Assembly (NCBI RefSeq): GCF_003634015.1
Contig: NZ_RBII01000001.1
Span: 1,178,001-1,242,000, forward strand
Reading direction: 5' to 3'
DNA length: 64,000 bases
DNA from: Litorimonas taeanensis
GTDB lineage: Bacteria; Pseudomonadota; Alphaproteobacteria; Caulobacterales; Maricaulaceae
Within the stretch, counting starts at the first letter, position 1, and each line of letters starts with the position of its first letter. A program made the translations under genes and the position numbers. The notes beneath the pieces are model-generated. The model made no database searches. It was not told where the DNA came from and worked only from the letters and a program-made list of their open reading frames with translations. Shown here piece by piece: positions 37,301 to 46,579 of this stretch.

Positions 37301-37589
37301 GATAAGGCTCTGATTGATAGGTCAAAGACACATCGCGCAGGATGACAGCCTCCCGAGACAGGCTTGTGATAGAGAGCTCTGCCTCTATGCCTTGTTCCCT
37401 CAGCAGGTTCTTGGCGTAATTTTCAATCAAGCTGTATCGCTGCGTCCAAAAGAAAATAGCCAATAAAATGGCGATGACAAAAAGGACGGCCACTCCCCAA
37501 AGCACGATTTTCCAAACAGACCCGCGTTTAGGATTCGGACTCTTGTCAGAGGGGCTTTTTTCGGCGCCGGGCTGGCTCGGTGTTAGCAT
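34356..37589 (-). CDS. ydbH: YdbH-family AsmA-type protein (intermembrane lipid transport)
   Basis: A 1077-residue envelope protein with one N-terminal membrane helix (about 27-50) and a very long beta-rich periplasmic body that ends in the YdbH-type C-terminal segment (ATGIARGEFPVVVEGIKVTV, EAKDGGTIRYNPDEG, LRASVDGPLDGDVELAVVFD). YdbH is one of three AsmA-like bridges (with TamB and YhdP) thought to carry phospholipids to the outer membrane. The usual partners ynbE and ydbL are not next to it. It is a single transcription unit, convergent with the MBL gene and divergent from the M23 gene. Confidence 0.85.
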   Translation of the reverse strand: MLTPSQPGAEKSPSDKSPNPKRGSVWKIVLWGVAVLFVIAILLAIFFWTQRYSLIENYAKNLLREQGIEAELSITSLSREAVILRDVSLTYQSEPYQSEPSPFFKAKRIEADYILKEAMNGRMKRLRLVEPFAKITLDEQFRIIDGWLPPRDQESNGAPITIPEYGLQIEDGEFDMVTPYGEPIISINADIKETDQFVATLLLKPSSYQYQDWTTEGSARLDMKVDGNNKDIDGLIKIDSLAGEGLVVSEATLSIVGPLTVNTQLPIDIDTLDMDFNGRITGAAELIKNRVFSLDTSEFDWSGAIMRRTQSRVSPHVEGQLGLATEKFSILNKDRAKELAQLLTLSEPLLKTPIAQHFSPSLTATLENLLEQSAIDTRADINFDGETASIALVAPFRTQRNKQTLEVWPSADAPLYVWNHSDKAMQLAFNANLNRPVPLALTNARMGAVSSNAWQLQGVTQFSGQMATQASWRVKADGEATRLAPFKANLNYVSNEKTRRLMVQGGIDFDGRLPMGYVEKLVTRGRVDLNLAPLGQNGLSLNYTPSDPIMTLSKLTNDTDWILKDVSFKLAPKASKAGPHFATQGLDKAKIAAGLETVSFSAFHKTEDNNFAIQADSVVADGALNFTKAVQDWTLDFQSAHMTSDTLPMPGTKAYIPTGSAAINYTTDALNFDFETPSLNVSLLQGSAEGLAVKANGTPDDFWIEHSGGVIETDMADIPQWPVTGRAHYTTSGISGHAEAVVPRANNAIVKSDYHYFEGAGSAQVNLESLVFKPRGFQPQDLIPALRGKITSVEGVVAATVNLTFADGALEQSDGVLDLTNMNFSTPPGPVKGLNTQIKLSSLLPFQSQGVQTLTLEEFNPGIALKGGAAEYELLPEGVRITSARWPLGEGAFALDPFTWSYGALQNRVVMRLDDIPINELLKTFGNEKIEATGIARGEFPVVVEGIKVTVDKGFIEAKDGGTIRYNPDEGTAVTYSQEQALDIIRRQDTAEYRNLARDAMREFKYRELRASVDGPLDGDVELAVVFDGTNKKVLNGQPFEFDIEVQGELFNILRSFNSNAHLQSQLRKQAQDLAAE

Positions 37590-37779
37590 AGTTGCTTATA
37601 GGTCCTTTCCCCGCTCAGGTGAAATAACTTTACGGCAAGAAAAACCCTGCGACTATATAAAAACTTCGTAAGTTTACGGCGCAGTAGAAAAGATTTAACA
37701 CTTGCTTAGGGGTCATTCTGCAAACTAGGTTAACACCGTGTCTTTGACAGACAAAATACAAACATACTTAAGGTAATTT

Positions 37780-39246
37780 ATGTCCGGCGATGAAAAGTCT
37801 AACTTTGACCCACTTCCCCCTAAAAAGTCGCCGCTTGAGGCCGCTAAGTCAGGATTAATTGTGCGCGCCAAAGCCTATAAAGACTATTCAAACACGGCTA
37901 TTCCGCGACGCAATCGTTGGAAGTTCTTAGGCGCCACAGCCGTTGTCGCACTTGTCGCCGCCATTGCTTTGCCCAATGGTGAATCCGAAGCAGACTCGCC
38001 GCCTGCGGTCATGAGCGTGAAAGTCCCCACAGTGGATTTAACGCGTTATGACATGGCGCTCGACTCAGACCCTTTTGACACGCCTATTACGCAAAAAACC
38101 CTCGTGGTTAAATCTGGAGATAGCCTCGGCCCAATGTTGCAAAATAACGGCCTGACAGGCCCAGAGGCCTATCGCGTAACGCAAGCCTTCGCCGAAGTTT
38201 ACAAACCCAGAAATGTCCGAGTTGGCCAAAAATTTGACCTTTATTTCAAGGGACAAACGCTGGAGAATATGACCTTCCGCCCCACACTGGAACAAACTGT
38301 TTTTGTGGAACGCAGAGGCGAAAACTACACTGCTCGCGGCGTAAGTGCGGAATTCAAATATGAAACGGTGTCCGTACAGTCCACGATTGAGAACTCACTT
38401 TACTTGGATGCCACGCGGCTGGGCGCGCCAGATCGGGTCGTGGCCCAATTTGCCAATATCTATGAATATTCCGTCGACTTTCAACGTGACATCCAACCCG
38501 GTGACAGTTTTGAGATGTTTTTTGAAGTCGCCCGTGATCGCAAAGGTAAGATGATAAAATCTGGAGACCTTCTTTACACGAGCTTTTCTCCGCGCGGTAA
38601 AACTTCGGAATATTATCTCTATACCGGAGAGGATGGACGCGAGAATTTTTACGACCAAGACGGTAAAACAGCGAAACGTAAATTACGCGCGACACCCATT
38701 AATGGCGCGCGCCTCTCATCGAGCTTTGGTCGCCGGAAACACCCCATATTGGGTTATCGTAAAATGCATGCCGGCGTTGATTTTGCTGCTCCGCGCGGAA
38801 CGCCCATTTTGGCAGCAGGTTCAGGCACAGTAGAACGCGCCAATCGATTTGGAAGTTTTGGTAATTATATACGCATTCGTCATACAGATGGTTATAAAAC
38901 CGCTTATGCGCATTTGAATGGTTTCGCGCGCGGCATTCGCGCGGGTAAATATGTCACCCAAGACCAAGTCATCGGTTATGTGGGAACGACTGGGCGATCT
39001 ACGGGGCCGCATTTACATTATGAAGTCATACATAATGGCAAGAAAATTAACCCTCGCCGCTTGTCTCAACTTTCAGGCAAACCATTGGGTAAAACAGAAA
39101 TGCCGAAATTCAAACAAAGACGCGCAGAAATCGATGCCCTTCGTGAAAAGTCCGAAGTCATCAGACCCGCCGCCCCCATTGGCGAAGTTGTCTTAAGCGT
39201 AGAAGCCAGCGAGCCGACACATTCACCCTCGCCTGAACAGCAATAG
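37780..39246 (+). CDS. M23-family metallopeptidase (peptidoglycan)
   Basis: A 488-residue peptidase. One N-terminal membrane helix (about 46-62) precedes a LysM-like/OapA region (VVKSGDSLGPMLQNNGLTG) and the C-terminal M23 domain with KMHAGVDFAAPRGTPILAAG (His330, Asp334) and GPHLHYEV (His411, His413), so all zinc ligands are present and the enzyme should be active on cell-wall crosslinks. A 40-residue Pro/Ser/Glu tail follows. The start has AAGGTAA before it. It is divergent from the YdbH gene, both acting at the envelope. Confidence 0.9.
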   Translation: MSGDEKSNFDPLPPKKSPLEAAKSGLIVRAKAYKDYSNTAIPRRNRWKFLGATAVVALVAAIALPNGESEADSPPAVMSVKVPTVDLTRYDMALDSDPFDTPITQKTLVVKSGDSLGPMLQNNGLTGPEAYRVTQAFAEVYKPRNVRVGQKFDLYFKGQTLENMTFRPTLEQTVFVERRGENYTARGVSAEFKYETVSVQSTIENSLYLDATRLGAPDRVVAQFANIYEYSVDFQRDIQPGDSFEMFFEVARDRKGKMIKSGDLLYTSFSPRGKTSEYYLYTGEDGRENFYDQDGKTAKRKLRATPINGARLSSSFGRRKHPILGYRKMHAGVDFAAPRGTPILAAGSGTVERANRFGSFGNYIRIRHTDGYKTAYAHLNGFARGIRAGKYVTQDQVIGYVGTTGRSTGPHLHYEVIHNGKKINPRRLSQLSGKPLGKTEMPKFKQRRAEIDALREKSEVIRPAAPIGEVVLSVEASEPTHSPSPEQQ

Positions 39247-39338
39247 GTAACGACTTTACGTGGAAGTTGATTCCTTTGCCAGAAGCGCTAAACTCGTTTT
39301 ATTGCTGCGATTTAGGCACAGTCAAAGGATAGACCCGC

Positions 39339-40100
39339 ATGAAAAATCTATTTAACTTTTTCTTTTCTTTCGACAAATTGTTGAAAGAAAAACTTATCAT
39401 TCCATTTTTCTGGTTAGCCATTATTGTTTGGGGGCTCGACCTCTTTGCTGAAGGTCTGGCGGCATTGAAACTCGGCCCAATCGCTGGCTTTGTAATTTTC
39501 ATTAATTCCTTTGCGACAATTCTATTTGCGCTCTTCACGATCCGCCTCGTCAGCGAGATCGCCGTGGCAATTTTCCGCATTAATGACAATTTATCGCCCG
39601 ATGGCGGGAAGTCTGAAAGCGCGGATATTGATATTATGGCCGAAACCAAAAAAGCGGCAGAAGCCGCCTCTAAGCGCGCGCGTGAATTAACACAAGCCGC
39701 AACGGAAAGAACCAAGTCGTCCGTAGATGGTGTGAAGGACAGTATGGAAGACATTTCTGAAACGGTTCAGTCCAAAGCCAAAGCCGCTACAAGCGCCACA
39801 AAAACCAAAGTAAGTTCTGCCAAAAAGACAGCGGCATCAAAGACAGCGGCGTCCAAAGCCACCTCGGAAACGGTTGACATAGAGGCGAAAACGACGACCA
39901 AAGCGGTTTCTACAAAAAAGGCCCCTACGGCGGTCAAGAAAACAACAACAGCCAAAAAGACCACAGCCGTTAAAAAGACCACGACAACAAAGAAACGCGG
40001 CCCAAAACCAGGCACCAAAGCTCTGCGTGATAAAGACGGTAATTTGTTGAAAAAAGACGGTACACCGCGCGCAAAGCCGGGTCCGAAAAAAGCAGATTAA
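39339..40100 (+). CDS. DUF4282 membrane protein with histone-H1-like tail
   Basis: A 253-residue protein. The first 80 residues are DUF4282: two membrane helices (about 16-37 and 45-68) with PFFWLAIIVWGLDLF and GFVIFINSFATILFALFTIR. After a helical Ala/Lys/Glu segment (about 90-170) comes a Lys/Ala/Thr-rich tail (about 175-253) with repeats such as KKTTTAKKTTAVKK and the AT-hook-like KKRGPKPGTKALRDKDG and GTPRAKPGPKK. The tail resembles histone H1 and bacterial HU-tail repeats, so it may bind DNA or RNA while held at the membrane; this is inference. No operon partner. Confidence 0.75.
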   Translation: MKNLFNFFFSFDKLLKEKLIIPFFWLAIIVWGLDLFAEGLAALKLGPIAGFVIFINSFATILFALFTIRLVSEIAVAIFRINDNLSPDGGKSESADIDIMAETKKAAEAASKRARELTQAATERTKSSVDGVKDSMEDISETVQSKAKAATSATKTKVSSAKKTAASKTAASKATSETVDIEAKTTTKAVSTKKAPTAVKKTTTAKKTTAVKKTTTTKKRGPKPGTKALRDKDGNLLKKDGTPRAKPGPKKAD

Positions 40101-40118
40101 ACCTGTTAAGCCTTTAAA

Positions 40119-40149
40119 TAAAAAACCCGCCAAATTGGCGGGTTTTTTT
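40119..40149. terminator. bidirectional terminator between convergent genes
   Basis: AAAAAACCCGCCAAATTGGCGGGTTTTTTT type: stem CCCGCCA/TGGCGGG with A-run before and T-run after. It serves both the DUF4282 gene and clpB. Confidence 0.85.
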
Positions 40150-42730
40150 ATGAGGTTTTACTGATACGGATTTTACCACCCGCTTCGCTAATCTTTATCT
40201 CATCCCCATCAGAGACTCGACCCGCCAATATCTCGCGCGCGAGTTCGTCTTGGACGGATTTTTGGATGACACGTTTTAATGGGCGCGCACCATAAGACGG
40301 ATCATATCCCTTTTCACCCAACCATGTACGAGCGGAATCAGATAGGCTGAGCGTGATAGATTTATCTTTCAGCCACCCTTGGAGCCGCTTCATTTGAATG
40401 TCGACAATCGCGCCCATATGTTCCGGTTTCAGACGTTCGAACAGCAATATTTCATCCAGCCTATTGAGGAATTCTGGACGGAAATAGCTATTCACCTCTG
40501 CCATCACACCGACACGCGCCGCATTTACATTATCGCCATCGGCGAGGTTCAACAGATGCTGCGCCCCTATATTGGATGTCAGGATAATAAGCGTATTTCG
40601 GAAATCCACAGTTCGGCCTTGCCCATCGGTTAGGCGGCCATCATCCAAGACTTGCAGTAACACATTGAAGACATCGGGATGCGCTTTTTCAATCTCATCA
40701 AAAAGAACAACCTGATAGGGACGACGTCTTACCGCTTCGGTCAACGCGCCGCCTTCATCATATCCAACATAGCCCGGAGGCGCCCCAATCAAGCGGGCGA
40801 CCGAGTGTTTCTCCATATATTCAGACATATCCATGCGTGTAATCGCTTGGTCATCATCAAACATAAATTCGGCGAGCGCTTTGGTCAGTTCCGTTTTACC
40901 TACACCTGTCGGCCCTAAAAACATGAAACTGCCAATGGGCCGCGCAGGATCTCTCAGCCCCGCGCGAGCACGGCGCACAGCATCGGAAACGGCCTCGACC
41001 GCTTTTTCTTGGCCAACGACACGCGCGCCCAAAACGGTTTCCATTGTCAGCAATTTATCTCGCTCGCCTTCGAGCATTTTTTCAACCGGTACACCCGTCC
41101 AACGAGACACAACCGCCGCGATGGTTTCTGAGGTCACAGTCTCAGAGGCCAAAGACGCTGTATCGTCATTCTGGGATTCTAGCTTTTGCACTTTGGTTTC
41201 AAGTTCTGGAATATCTTCATGTTGCAAACGTCCGGCCATTTCATAATCGCCGCGGCGCACGGCATCTTGCAGGGCATGCCGGGCTTGTTCTAGCTGTTCT
41301 TTTACATCTGCGGCAGAGGCCAATTTGGACTTTTCAGCTTCCCACGCCAAAGTCATATCGCTTGATTGCGCTTCGAGGTCTTTGATTTCCTCTTTGCGAT
41401 TTTTCAGGCGGTCTTTGGAGGCTTGATCTTTTTCCTTTTTCAACGCTTCGACTTCGATTTTTAATTGTACCAAACGCCGGTCAATTTCATCGAGCGCTTC
41501 AGGCTTGCTATCCACTTGCATACGCAGGCGTGACGCGGCCTCGTCCATTAAATCAATGGCCTTATCTGGCAAAAACCTATCCGTGATATAACGGTTTGAA
41601 AGTTGAGCCGCCGAAACGATGGCGGAATCGGAAATTCGAATACCGTGATGGACTTCGTATTTTTCTTTCAATCCGCGTAGAATAGAGACGGTATCTTCGA
41701 CGGTCGGTTCTGTGACAAACACGGTTAGAAAACGGCGCGCTAGGGCTGCGTCTTTTTCTAAATGTTTCCGATATTCATCCAGCGTTGTTGCGCCGACACA
41801 ATGCAGTTCTCCACGCGCCAGAGCGGGCTTTAAAAGGTTAGCGGCATCCATGGCCCCATCCGTCTTACCCGCGCCAACAAGCGTATGAATTTCATCAATA
41901 AAGAGAATGATTTCGCCATTGGCGGCTTCGACCTCTTTTAAAACAGCTTTGAGGCGTTCTTCAAATTCCCCGCGATATTTCGCGCCGGCAATCAACGCCC
42001 CCATATCCAAAGCCAAGAGGCGCTTATCGCGGATAGATTCGGGAACGTCTCCTGACACGATGCGGTTCGCCAACCCTTCGGCAATGGCGGTTTTACCCAC
42101 ACCGGGTTCCCCAATTAAGAGAGGATTATTTTTAGAACGGCGGGATAGCACTTGGATTGTACGGCGGATTTCTTCGTCCCGTCCGATGAGAGGGTCGAGC
42201 TTTCCGTCGCGTGAGGCTTGGGTCAAATCTCGCGCATATTTTGATAACGCATCATACTGATCTTCAGCGGCATCAGAGGTCACAGGATCATCATTTTTTC
42301 GCACAGATTTTATCGCCTCTTGTAGCTTTGAACTCTCTATATCTGACGCCGTTAAAACCGCGTTCAAGGTTTTATCTGCATTTAAGACTGTGGCGAGTAA
42401 TAGCCGCTCTACCGTAACAAATGCATCGCCTGCGGTTTTGGCAGACTTTTCAGCATTCGCAAAAGTCTTGGCACTCTCTTTTGATAATGACAATCCCGCC
42501 CCGCCTTGGACTTGTGGGAGCTTACCAAGTGCCTTCTCTATTTCGGCTTCTAATATCGCCATGTTCCCACCGGCCATTTTCAACAGGGTTTTCGGTAAAC
42601 CGCCCTGCTCTTGTAAAAGGGCATAGAAAATATGAAGCGGCGTCAATTGTTGATGGTCACGCGTTAGCGCTTCAGTCTGAGCCGTTTGGATGACAGTACG
42701 GCCCCGTTGTGTATAGGCTTGGATATCCAT
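40148..42730 (-). CDS. clpB: ATP-dependent chaperone ClpB
   Basis: ClpB disaggregates proteins with DnaK. The 860-residue protein has an N-terminal Clp domain (1-145), AAA1 with Walker [10 protein letters not shown] (about 206-214), the middle coiled coil (about 405-525) of the ClpB type, AAA2 with GPTGVGKTE (about 606-614) and [20 protein letters not shown], and the C-terminal small domain. The middle domain marks it as ClpB rather than ClpA. No HrcA CIRCE (TTAGCACTC) repeat was seen in front. In many alphaproteobacteria it neighbours DUF4167 and prmC, as here. Confidence 0.97.
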   Translation of the reverse strand: MDIQAYTQRGRTVIQTAQTEALTRDHQQLTPLHIFYALLQEQGGLPKTLLKMAGGNMAILEAEIEKALGKLPQVQGGAGLSLSKESAKTFANAEKSAKTAGDAFVTVERLLLATVLNADKTLNAVLTASDIESSKLQEAIKSVRKNDDPVTSDAAEDQYDALSKYARDLTQASRDGKLDPLIGRDEEIRRTIQVLSRRSKNNPLLIGEPGVGKTAIAEGLANRIVSGDVPESIRDKRLLALDMGALIAGAKYRGEFEERLKAVLKEVEAANGEIILFIDEIHTLVGAGKTDGAMDAANLLKPALARGELHCVGATTLDEYRKHLEKDAALARRFLTVFVTEPTVEDTVSILRGLKEKYEVHHGIRISDSAIVSAAQLSNRYITDRFLPDKAIDLMDEAASRLRMQVDSKPEALDEIDRRLVQLKIEVEALKKEKDQASKDRLKNRKEEIKDLEAQSSDMTLAWEAEKSKLASAADVKEQLEQARHALQDAVRRGDYEMAGRLQHEDIPELETKVQKLESQNDDTASLASETVTSETIAAVVSRWTGVPVEKMLEGERDKLLTMETVLGARVVGQEKAVEAVSDAVRRARAGLRDPARPIGSFMFLGPTGVGKTELTKALAEFMFDDDQAITRMDMSEYMEKHSVARLIGAPPGYVGYDEGGALTEAVRRRPYQVVLFDEIEKAHPDVFNVLLQVLDDGRLTDGQGRTVDFRNTLIILTSNIGAQHLLNLADGDNVNAARVGVMAEVNSYFRPEFLNRLDEILLFERLKPEHMGAIVDIQMKRLQGWLKDKSITLSLSDSARTWLGEKGYDPSYGARPLKRVIQKSVQDELAREILAGRVSDGDEIKISEAGGKIRISKTS

Positions 42731-42822
42731 GTTTCACCTTAAAATCTAAGTTCGGAAAGCAAACATCTCTTTCGCATAGACATGTAGGATTTTATTCCTC
42801 ACCTTCAAGAGTGGCCCATAAC

Positions 42823-42851
42823 AAAAAACCCCGACGGTTAAGTCGAGGTTT
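42823..42851 (-). terminator. terminator of the DUF4167 gene
   Basis: On the minus strand, CCTCGAC-TTAACC-GTCGGGG is followed by six T. It ends transcription 25 bases after the DUF4167 gene and before clpB, so clpB needs its own promoter. Confidence 0.75.
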
Positions 42852-42875
42852 GAATGTCTTCGCCAGAAAATCTGC

Positions 42876-43493
42876 TTACTCGGCGGCTTCGACCGCGTCG
42901 TCAGATGTTTTTCTTGCTGGCGCTTTGCGGCGGCGTTTGGGGGCAGCCTCTTCTGATTCCGCCTCTGCAGTGTCCACTGCGGCAGCTTCAGCTTTCACAG
43001 CTTTAGGCTTGCGCGTCTTTTTAACAATAGCGACTTCGGCTTCAGGATTAACAACCTCTAACCCGTCAGGGGATTTAGGGGTTTCTGTTCCCGTATTCGC
43101 TGTCTCATCATCCGTGGTCTTTTGTTGACGGCGGCGGTTATTATTTTGATTGCGATTACGGTTATTATTACGGCGATCTCCGTCTTCGTCATCGTTCTCA
43201 TTTTCACCGCGAGCCGCACGTTCGGCCTCAGCCTTTTCACGGGCTTCTTGTTTGGCAGCTTCTTGAGCGTTCATCAAACGCAGATAATGCTCTGCATGTT
43301 GACGATAGCTTTCGGCTTTTACGCGGTTTCCAGAACTCGCCGCATCGCGCGCCAAAGTCGTATATTTTTCATAGATTGTGCTGGCCGTACCGCGAACTTT
43401 CACGTCTGGGCCATTACTGTCCATAGATCGATTACTGTTATTATTGTTTCGATTATTGTTATTATTACGATTACGACCGCGCTGACGCTTCAT
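42876..43493 (-). CDS. DUF4167 protein
   Basis: A 205-residue protein with a start rich in Asn and Arg (MKRQRGRNRNNNNNRNNNN), followed by the DUF4167 core VKVRGTASTIYEKYTTLARD, AASSGNRVKAESYRQHAEHY and LRLMNAQE, and a long acidic/basic low-complexity tail with KRRRKAP. The N-terminal Arg/Asn-rich end suggests binding to nucleic acid; function is unknown. The family is largely alphaproteobacterial and typically sits near prmC and clpB, as here. Confidence 0.85.
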   Translation of the reverse strand: MKRQRGRNRNNNNNRNNNNSNRSMDSNGPDVKVRGTASTIYEKYTTLARDAASSGNRVKAESYRQHAEHYLRLMNAQEAAKQEAREKAEAERAARGENENDDEDGDRRNNNRNRNQNNNRRRQQKTTDDETANTGTETPKSPDGLEVVNPEAEVAIVKKTRKPKAVKAEAAAVDTAEAESEEAAPKRRRKAPARKTSDDAVEAAE

Positions 43494-43700
43494 AGTCTTG
43501 TCCTATAAGGATAATGTTCTTCCCCTCGCACGCATCAGCCTCGGATTAGGCATAAATGTCATAGCAATTGGGACTTTAGGCTGTGTCCTTGTTAAATTTC
43601 TCCACGAATCTTTTAACGGGACTGTTCTGGCCTGTGACTTTGACGTAGCAAACCCAACCACTATCGCAAAGTCTTTTTTGATTTAAATTTCATATAACCT

Positions 43701-44576
43701 TTAAATTTGGTATTCACCGCCCACACAGCGATCATGCCCTGCTAGGTCTTTGACAACTCTAGGCGCGACGACCCCGTTCTGTTTGAAAAGCTCAGAAATG
43801 CTCGCCCCTTGGTCATATCCAATTTCCACCCATAGAGCGCCGCCAATTTTCAAAAATGGCCGATAATCCGATAGGATTTTACGATAAGCCTCAAGACCAT
43901 CCTCCCCGCCCCTTAAGGCTAAATCGGGGTCATAATTCAAAACTTCGGTCTCTAGGGCCTCCATGGCCGCATTCGTTATATAGGGCGGATTGGACACTAT
44001 CAGATCGAATTGCCCGGTAACATTTTCAAACCAATCGCTCTGAATAAGTTCACATCTATCCACGACCTTTAAGGCTTTCGCATTTTCCTTGGCAACGGAC
44101 AAAGCCGCGTCTGAGAGGTCCACTGCCAGAGCCTGCGCATCCGGCCGCTCTGCCAAAAGCGTTAAGGCAAGCGCCCCTGACCCTGTGCCGAGATCTAAGA
44201 TTGATGGTGATGTTTTACCCTCTAACGCAGAGAGGCAAGAAAGGATGAGCGTTTCGCTGTCTCCACGCGGCGATAACACATCTTTGGTGACTTTAAATTT
44301 GCGCCCATAAAATTCACGCCAACCCAAAATCATATCAAGCGGTTCGCCGCCCAAACGACGCGCCGCAAGTCTCGATAGAGACATCATTGCCACTTCAGAG
44401 AGTTCATCTTTTCCGCGCAAGGCGATGTCCGTCAGACTAAAGCCCGTCACCGCCATGAGGAGGTCTAACGCCTCTTCTTGTGCAGCCACAATACCCGCCT
44501 TGCGAAAGCGCTCCGTCAATTGGCGCTTATAGCTCTGAACCACATATGTCTGTGATGTATTGGGCGCCGTGCTCAT
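43701..44576 (-). CDS. prmC: release-factor glutamine methyltransferase
   Basis: PrmC (HemK) methylates the Gln of the GGQ motif in RF1/RF2. The 291-residue protein has the N-terminal helical domain, the SAM-binding loop DLGTGSG (128-134) and the catalytic motif NPPY (196-199). Distance from prfA (11702-12766) is over 30 kb, whereas the two are often adjacent. It follows the alpha/beta hydrolase gene by eight bases, indicating an operon. Confidence 0.95.
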   Translation of the reverse strand: MSTAPNTSQTYVVQSYKRQLTERFRKAGIVAAQEEALDLLMAVTGFSLTDIALRGKDELSEVAMMSLSRLAARRLGGEPLDMILGWREFYGRKFKVTKDVLSPRGDSETLILSCLSALEGKTSPSILDLGTGSGALALTLLAERPDAQALAVDLSDAALSVAKENAKALKVVDRCELIQSDWFENVTGQFDLIVSNPPYITNAAMEALETEVLNYDPDLALRGGEDGLEAYRKILSDYRPFLKIGGALWVEIGYDQGASISELFKQNGVVAPRVVKDLAGHDRCVGGEYQI

Positions 44577-44584
44577 ACGCCCGC

Positions 44585-45328
44585 CTAAAACAAAGCCTTC
44601 AGAGCTGCAGAGATAAGTCGCAAATCCCCAGCTCTCGACAAGCTGTGATCTCCCCCCTTTACTAGCGTGCAGGTGACATCTTCGCTCTCGACAGCATCGA
44701 CGATTAATCGGCTATGGGCCGGCGGTACGACTGTATCATTTGACCCTTGAAAAATCCGAATAGGACAGGATAGCGCGATAGGCCCATCGAGTATTTGCCG
44801 CGCTTTACCATCATCCATCAACTTTTTTGAATAGGCATAAGGTTCATCATACCCTGACGTTTCATATACCACGCCATTTTCAATGAGAGCTTTTTCTTCG
44901 GCTTCACCCCATTTCGCGCGCCTAAGTTTTTCTGTGAAATCAGGCGCCGGATTGATAAGCACCATAGCCTTAACGCGTTGTTTGCGCTCCAGAGCCGCTA
45001 AGAGACTGGCCCAGCCCCCCATTGAAGACCCCACCAAAATGACTTCGTCATCGCAAAGCTTGTCAATGACCGAAATAATATCCGCGCTCCAGCGACTAAG
45101 TGTGCCTTCTGTAAAGTTACCATCGCTCTCGCCATGCCCAAAATAGTCAAATCGAATATAACGGAAGCCTTGCTCTTTGGCACAACTGTCCAAATATACA
45201 GCCTTTGAACCCATCATGTCAGATTTAAGCCCCCCACACCAAATCACAGTCGGAGAGAATCCCTCAACTTTGCGATAAGCTAATTTTGTTCCGTCAGAGA
45301 TTTCAAGAAAGTCTGGTGCGTTAGTCAT
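44585..45328 (-). CDS. alpha/beta hydrolase (ABHD10/ABHD-like)
   Basis: A 247-residue serine hydrolase with RFDYFGHGESDG after strand 4, the nucleophile elbow GSSMGG (100-105, Ser102), Asp in GSNDTVVP (about 200) and His in GGDHSLSR (about 228), so the catalytic triad is complete. It resembles small cytosolic acyl-thioesterases/carboxylesterases of the ABHD10 type; substrate unknown. It is eight bases upstream of prmC (one operon) and diverges from the glycosyltransferase gene over 21 bases. Confidence 0.82.
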   Translation of the reverse strand: MTNAPDFLEISDGTKLAYRKVEGFSPTVIWCGGLKSDMMGSKAVYLDSCAKEQGFRYIRFDYFGHGESDGNFTEGTLSRWSADIISVIDKLCDDEVILVGSSMGGWASLLAALERKQRVKAMVLINPAPDFTEKLRRAKWGEAEEKALIENGVVYETSGYDEPYAYSKKLMDDGKARQILDGPIALSCPIRIFQGSNDTVVPPAHSRLIVDAVESEDVTCTLVKGGDHSLSRAGDLRLISAALKALF

Positions 45329-45349
45329 AAAATCCCTCTAAGGTTCTAA

Positions 45350-46486
45350 ATGATGAATGAGTCTCGCCTCGATAACCCTGCCCTGCGCATACTGCAAATC
45401 TTACCTGATTTGAATGCAGGTGGCGTTGAACGTACGACGGTAGAGATTGTCGAGGCCTTAACAGAGGCAGGGCATACAGCCCATGTCCTCTCTGCGGGCG
45501 GGCGATTAGAAACAGAAATAAAAGCGCTTGGCGGTATATTACACAGCGCATCCATCGGCAGTAAAAACGTGCTCACAGTAATTCCGCGTATTTTGCAAAT
45601 CGCAAAACTTGTCAAAGCCCATAATATAAATGTGATACATGCCCGTTCACGCGCACCTGCTTGGCCCGCTTATTTTGCGGCCAAGCTCACTAATACGGCT
45701 TTCGTGACGACCTATCACGGCATTTATAATGCAAATAACAGCCTAAAGCGTTTTTATAATTCCGTCATGGCCAAAGGCGACGCCGTGATTGCCAATTCTG
45801 AATTTACGAAAGCCCATATTCTTAAAACGCATAAATGCGCCCCTGACAAAATCACCGTTATTCATCGCGGCGTCGATATGAAACGCTTTGACCCCATGAC
45901 TGTCAGTCAAGAAGCCATTACGGCGCAAAGACTTGAATGGGGGACGGAGCGCGATAAGCTTATTGTATTGCCAGGTCGGTTAACCCGCTGGAAAGGGCAG
46001 CTTGATGCCATAGAGGCTCTGGCCGAACTGCCAGAATTCTGCCGCCTCATCCTTGTGGGGGATCCCCAAGGCCGTGATGATTATGTCGCCGAAGTTAAAG
46101 CCAAGGCCCAAAGCCTAGGACTCTCTGATCGCGTTATACTCGCCGGGCATAGACCTGATATGCCCCTTATTCTCGCCGCCGCCGATATCGTCCTTAGCGC
46201 CTCAAATGAGCCCGAAGCCTTTGGCCGTATCGCCGCCGAAGCACAGGCAATGGGCCGCCCTGTTGTTGCGACGGCCCTAGGCGGGGCCTTGGAAACGGTG
46301 AAGGATGAAGAGACAGGTTGGCTCGTCCCCGCGCATGATTCTGTAGCTATGGCGAAAGCCATTCGCAAAGCCATAGCTTGGCCAAGCTATGATGGGGGAA
46401 AGGCGCGATCTCGCATAGCGCGATATTTTTCAAAAAAATCATTGCAATTACGCACAATTGGCGTCTATCGGGCCGTTATACGGTAG
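45350..46486 (+). CDS. GT4-family glycosyltransferase
   Basis: A 378-residue GT-B retaining glycosyltransferase. N-terminal half: LQILPDLNAGGVERTTVEIV, the family hallmark; C-terminal half: LPGRLTRWKGQLDAIEALAE (NDP-sugar binding), ILAAADIVLSASNEPEAFGR (the EX7E motif with Glu-Pro-Glu) and GLSDRVILAGHRPDMP. Likely role in cell-surface polysaccharide or LPS assembly, substrate unknown. The AAGG ribosome-binding site fixes the start. It is a single gene between the hydrolase and infC. Confidence 0.88.
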   Translation: MMNESRLDNPALRILQILPDLNAGGVERTTVEIVEALTEAGHTAHVLSAGGRLETEIKALGGILHSASIGSKNVLTVIPRILQIAKLVKAHNINVIHARSRAPAWPAYFAAKLTNTAFVTTYHGIYNANNSLKRFYNSVMAKGDAVIANSEFTKAHILKTHKCAPDKITVIHRGVDMKRFDPMTVSQEAITAQRLEWGTERDKLIVLPGRLTRWKGQLDAIEALAELPEFCRLILVGDPQGRDDYVAEVKAKAQSLGLSDRVILAGHRPDMPLILAAADIVLSASNEPEAFGRIAAEAQAMGRPVVATALGGALETVKDEETGWLVPAHDSVAMAKAIRKAIAWPSYDGGKARSRIARYFSKKSLQLRTIGVYRAVIR

Positions 46487-46579
46487 GAAAAGCGCCTTTA
46501 GCGCCCGCCTTACCACTTGAAAATTTGCGGTTTTACCGCCATATTCTGACCAACGTTAACAATCTTAGGAGAATTCCGC

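Noticed and set aside
43498-43686. 62-codon frame between DUF4167 and prmC
   Set aside because: TTG start, no supporting ribosome-binding site; the region fits promoters.
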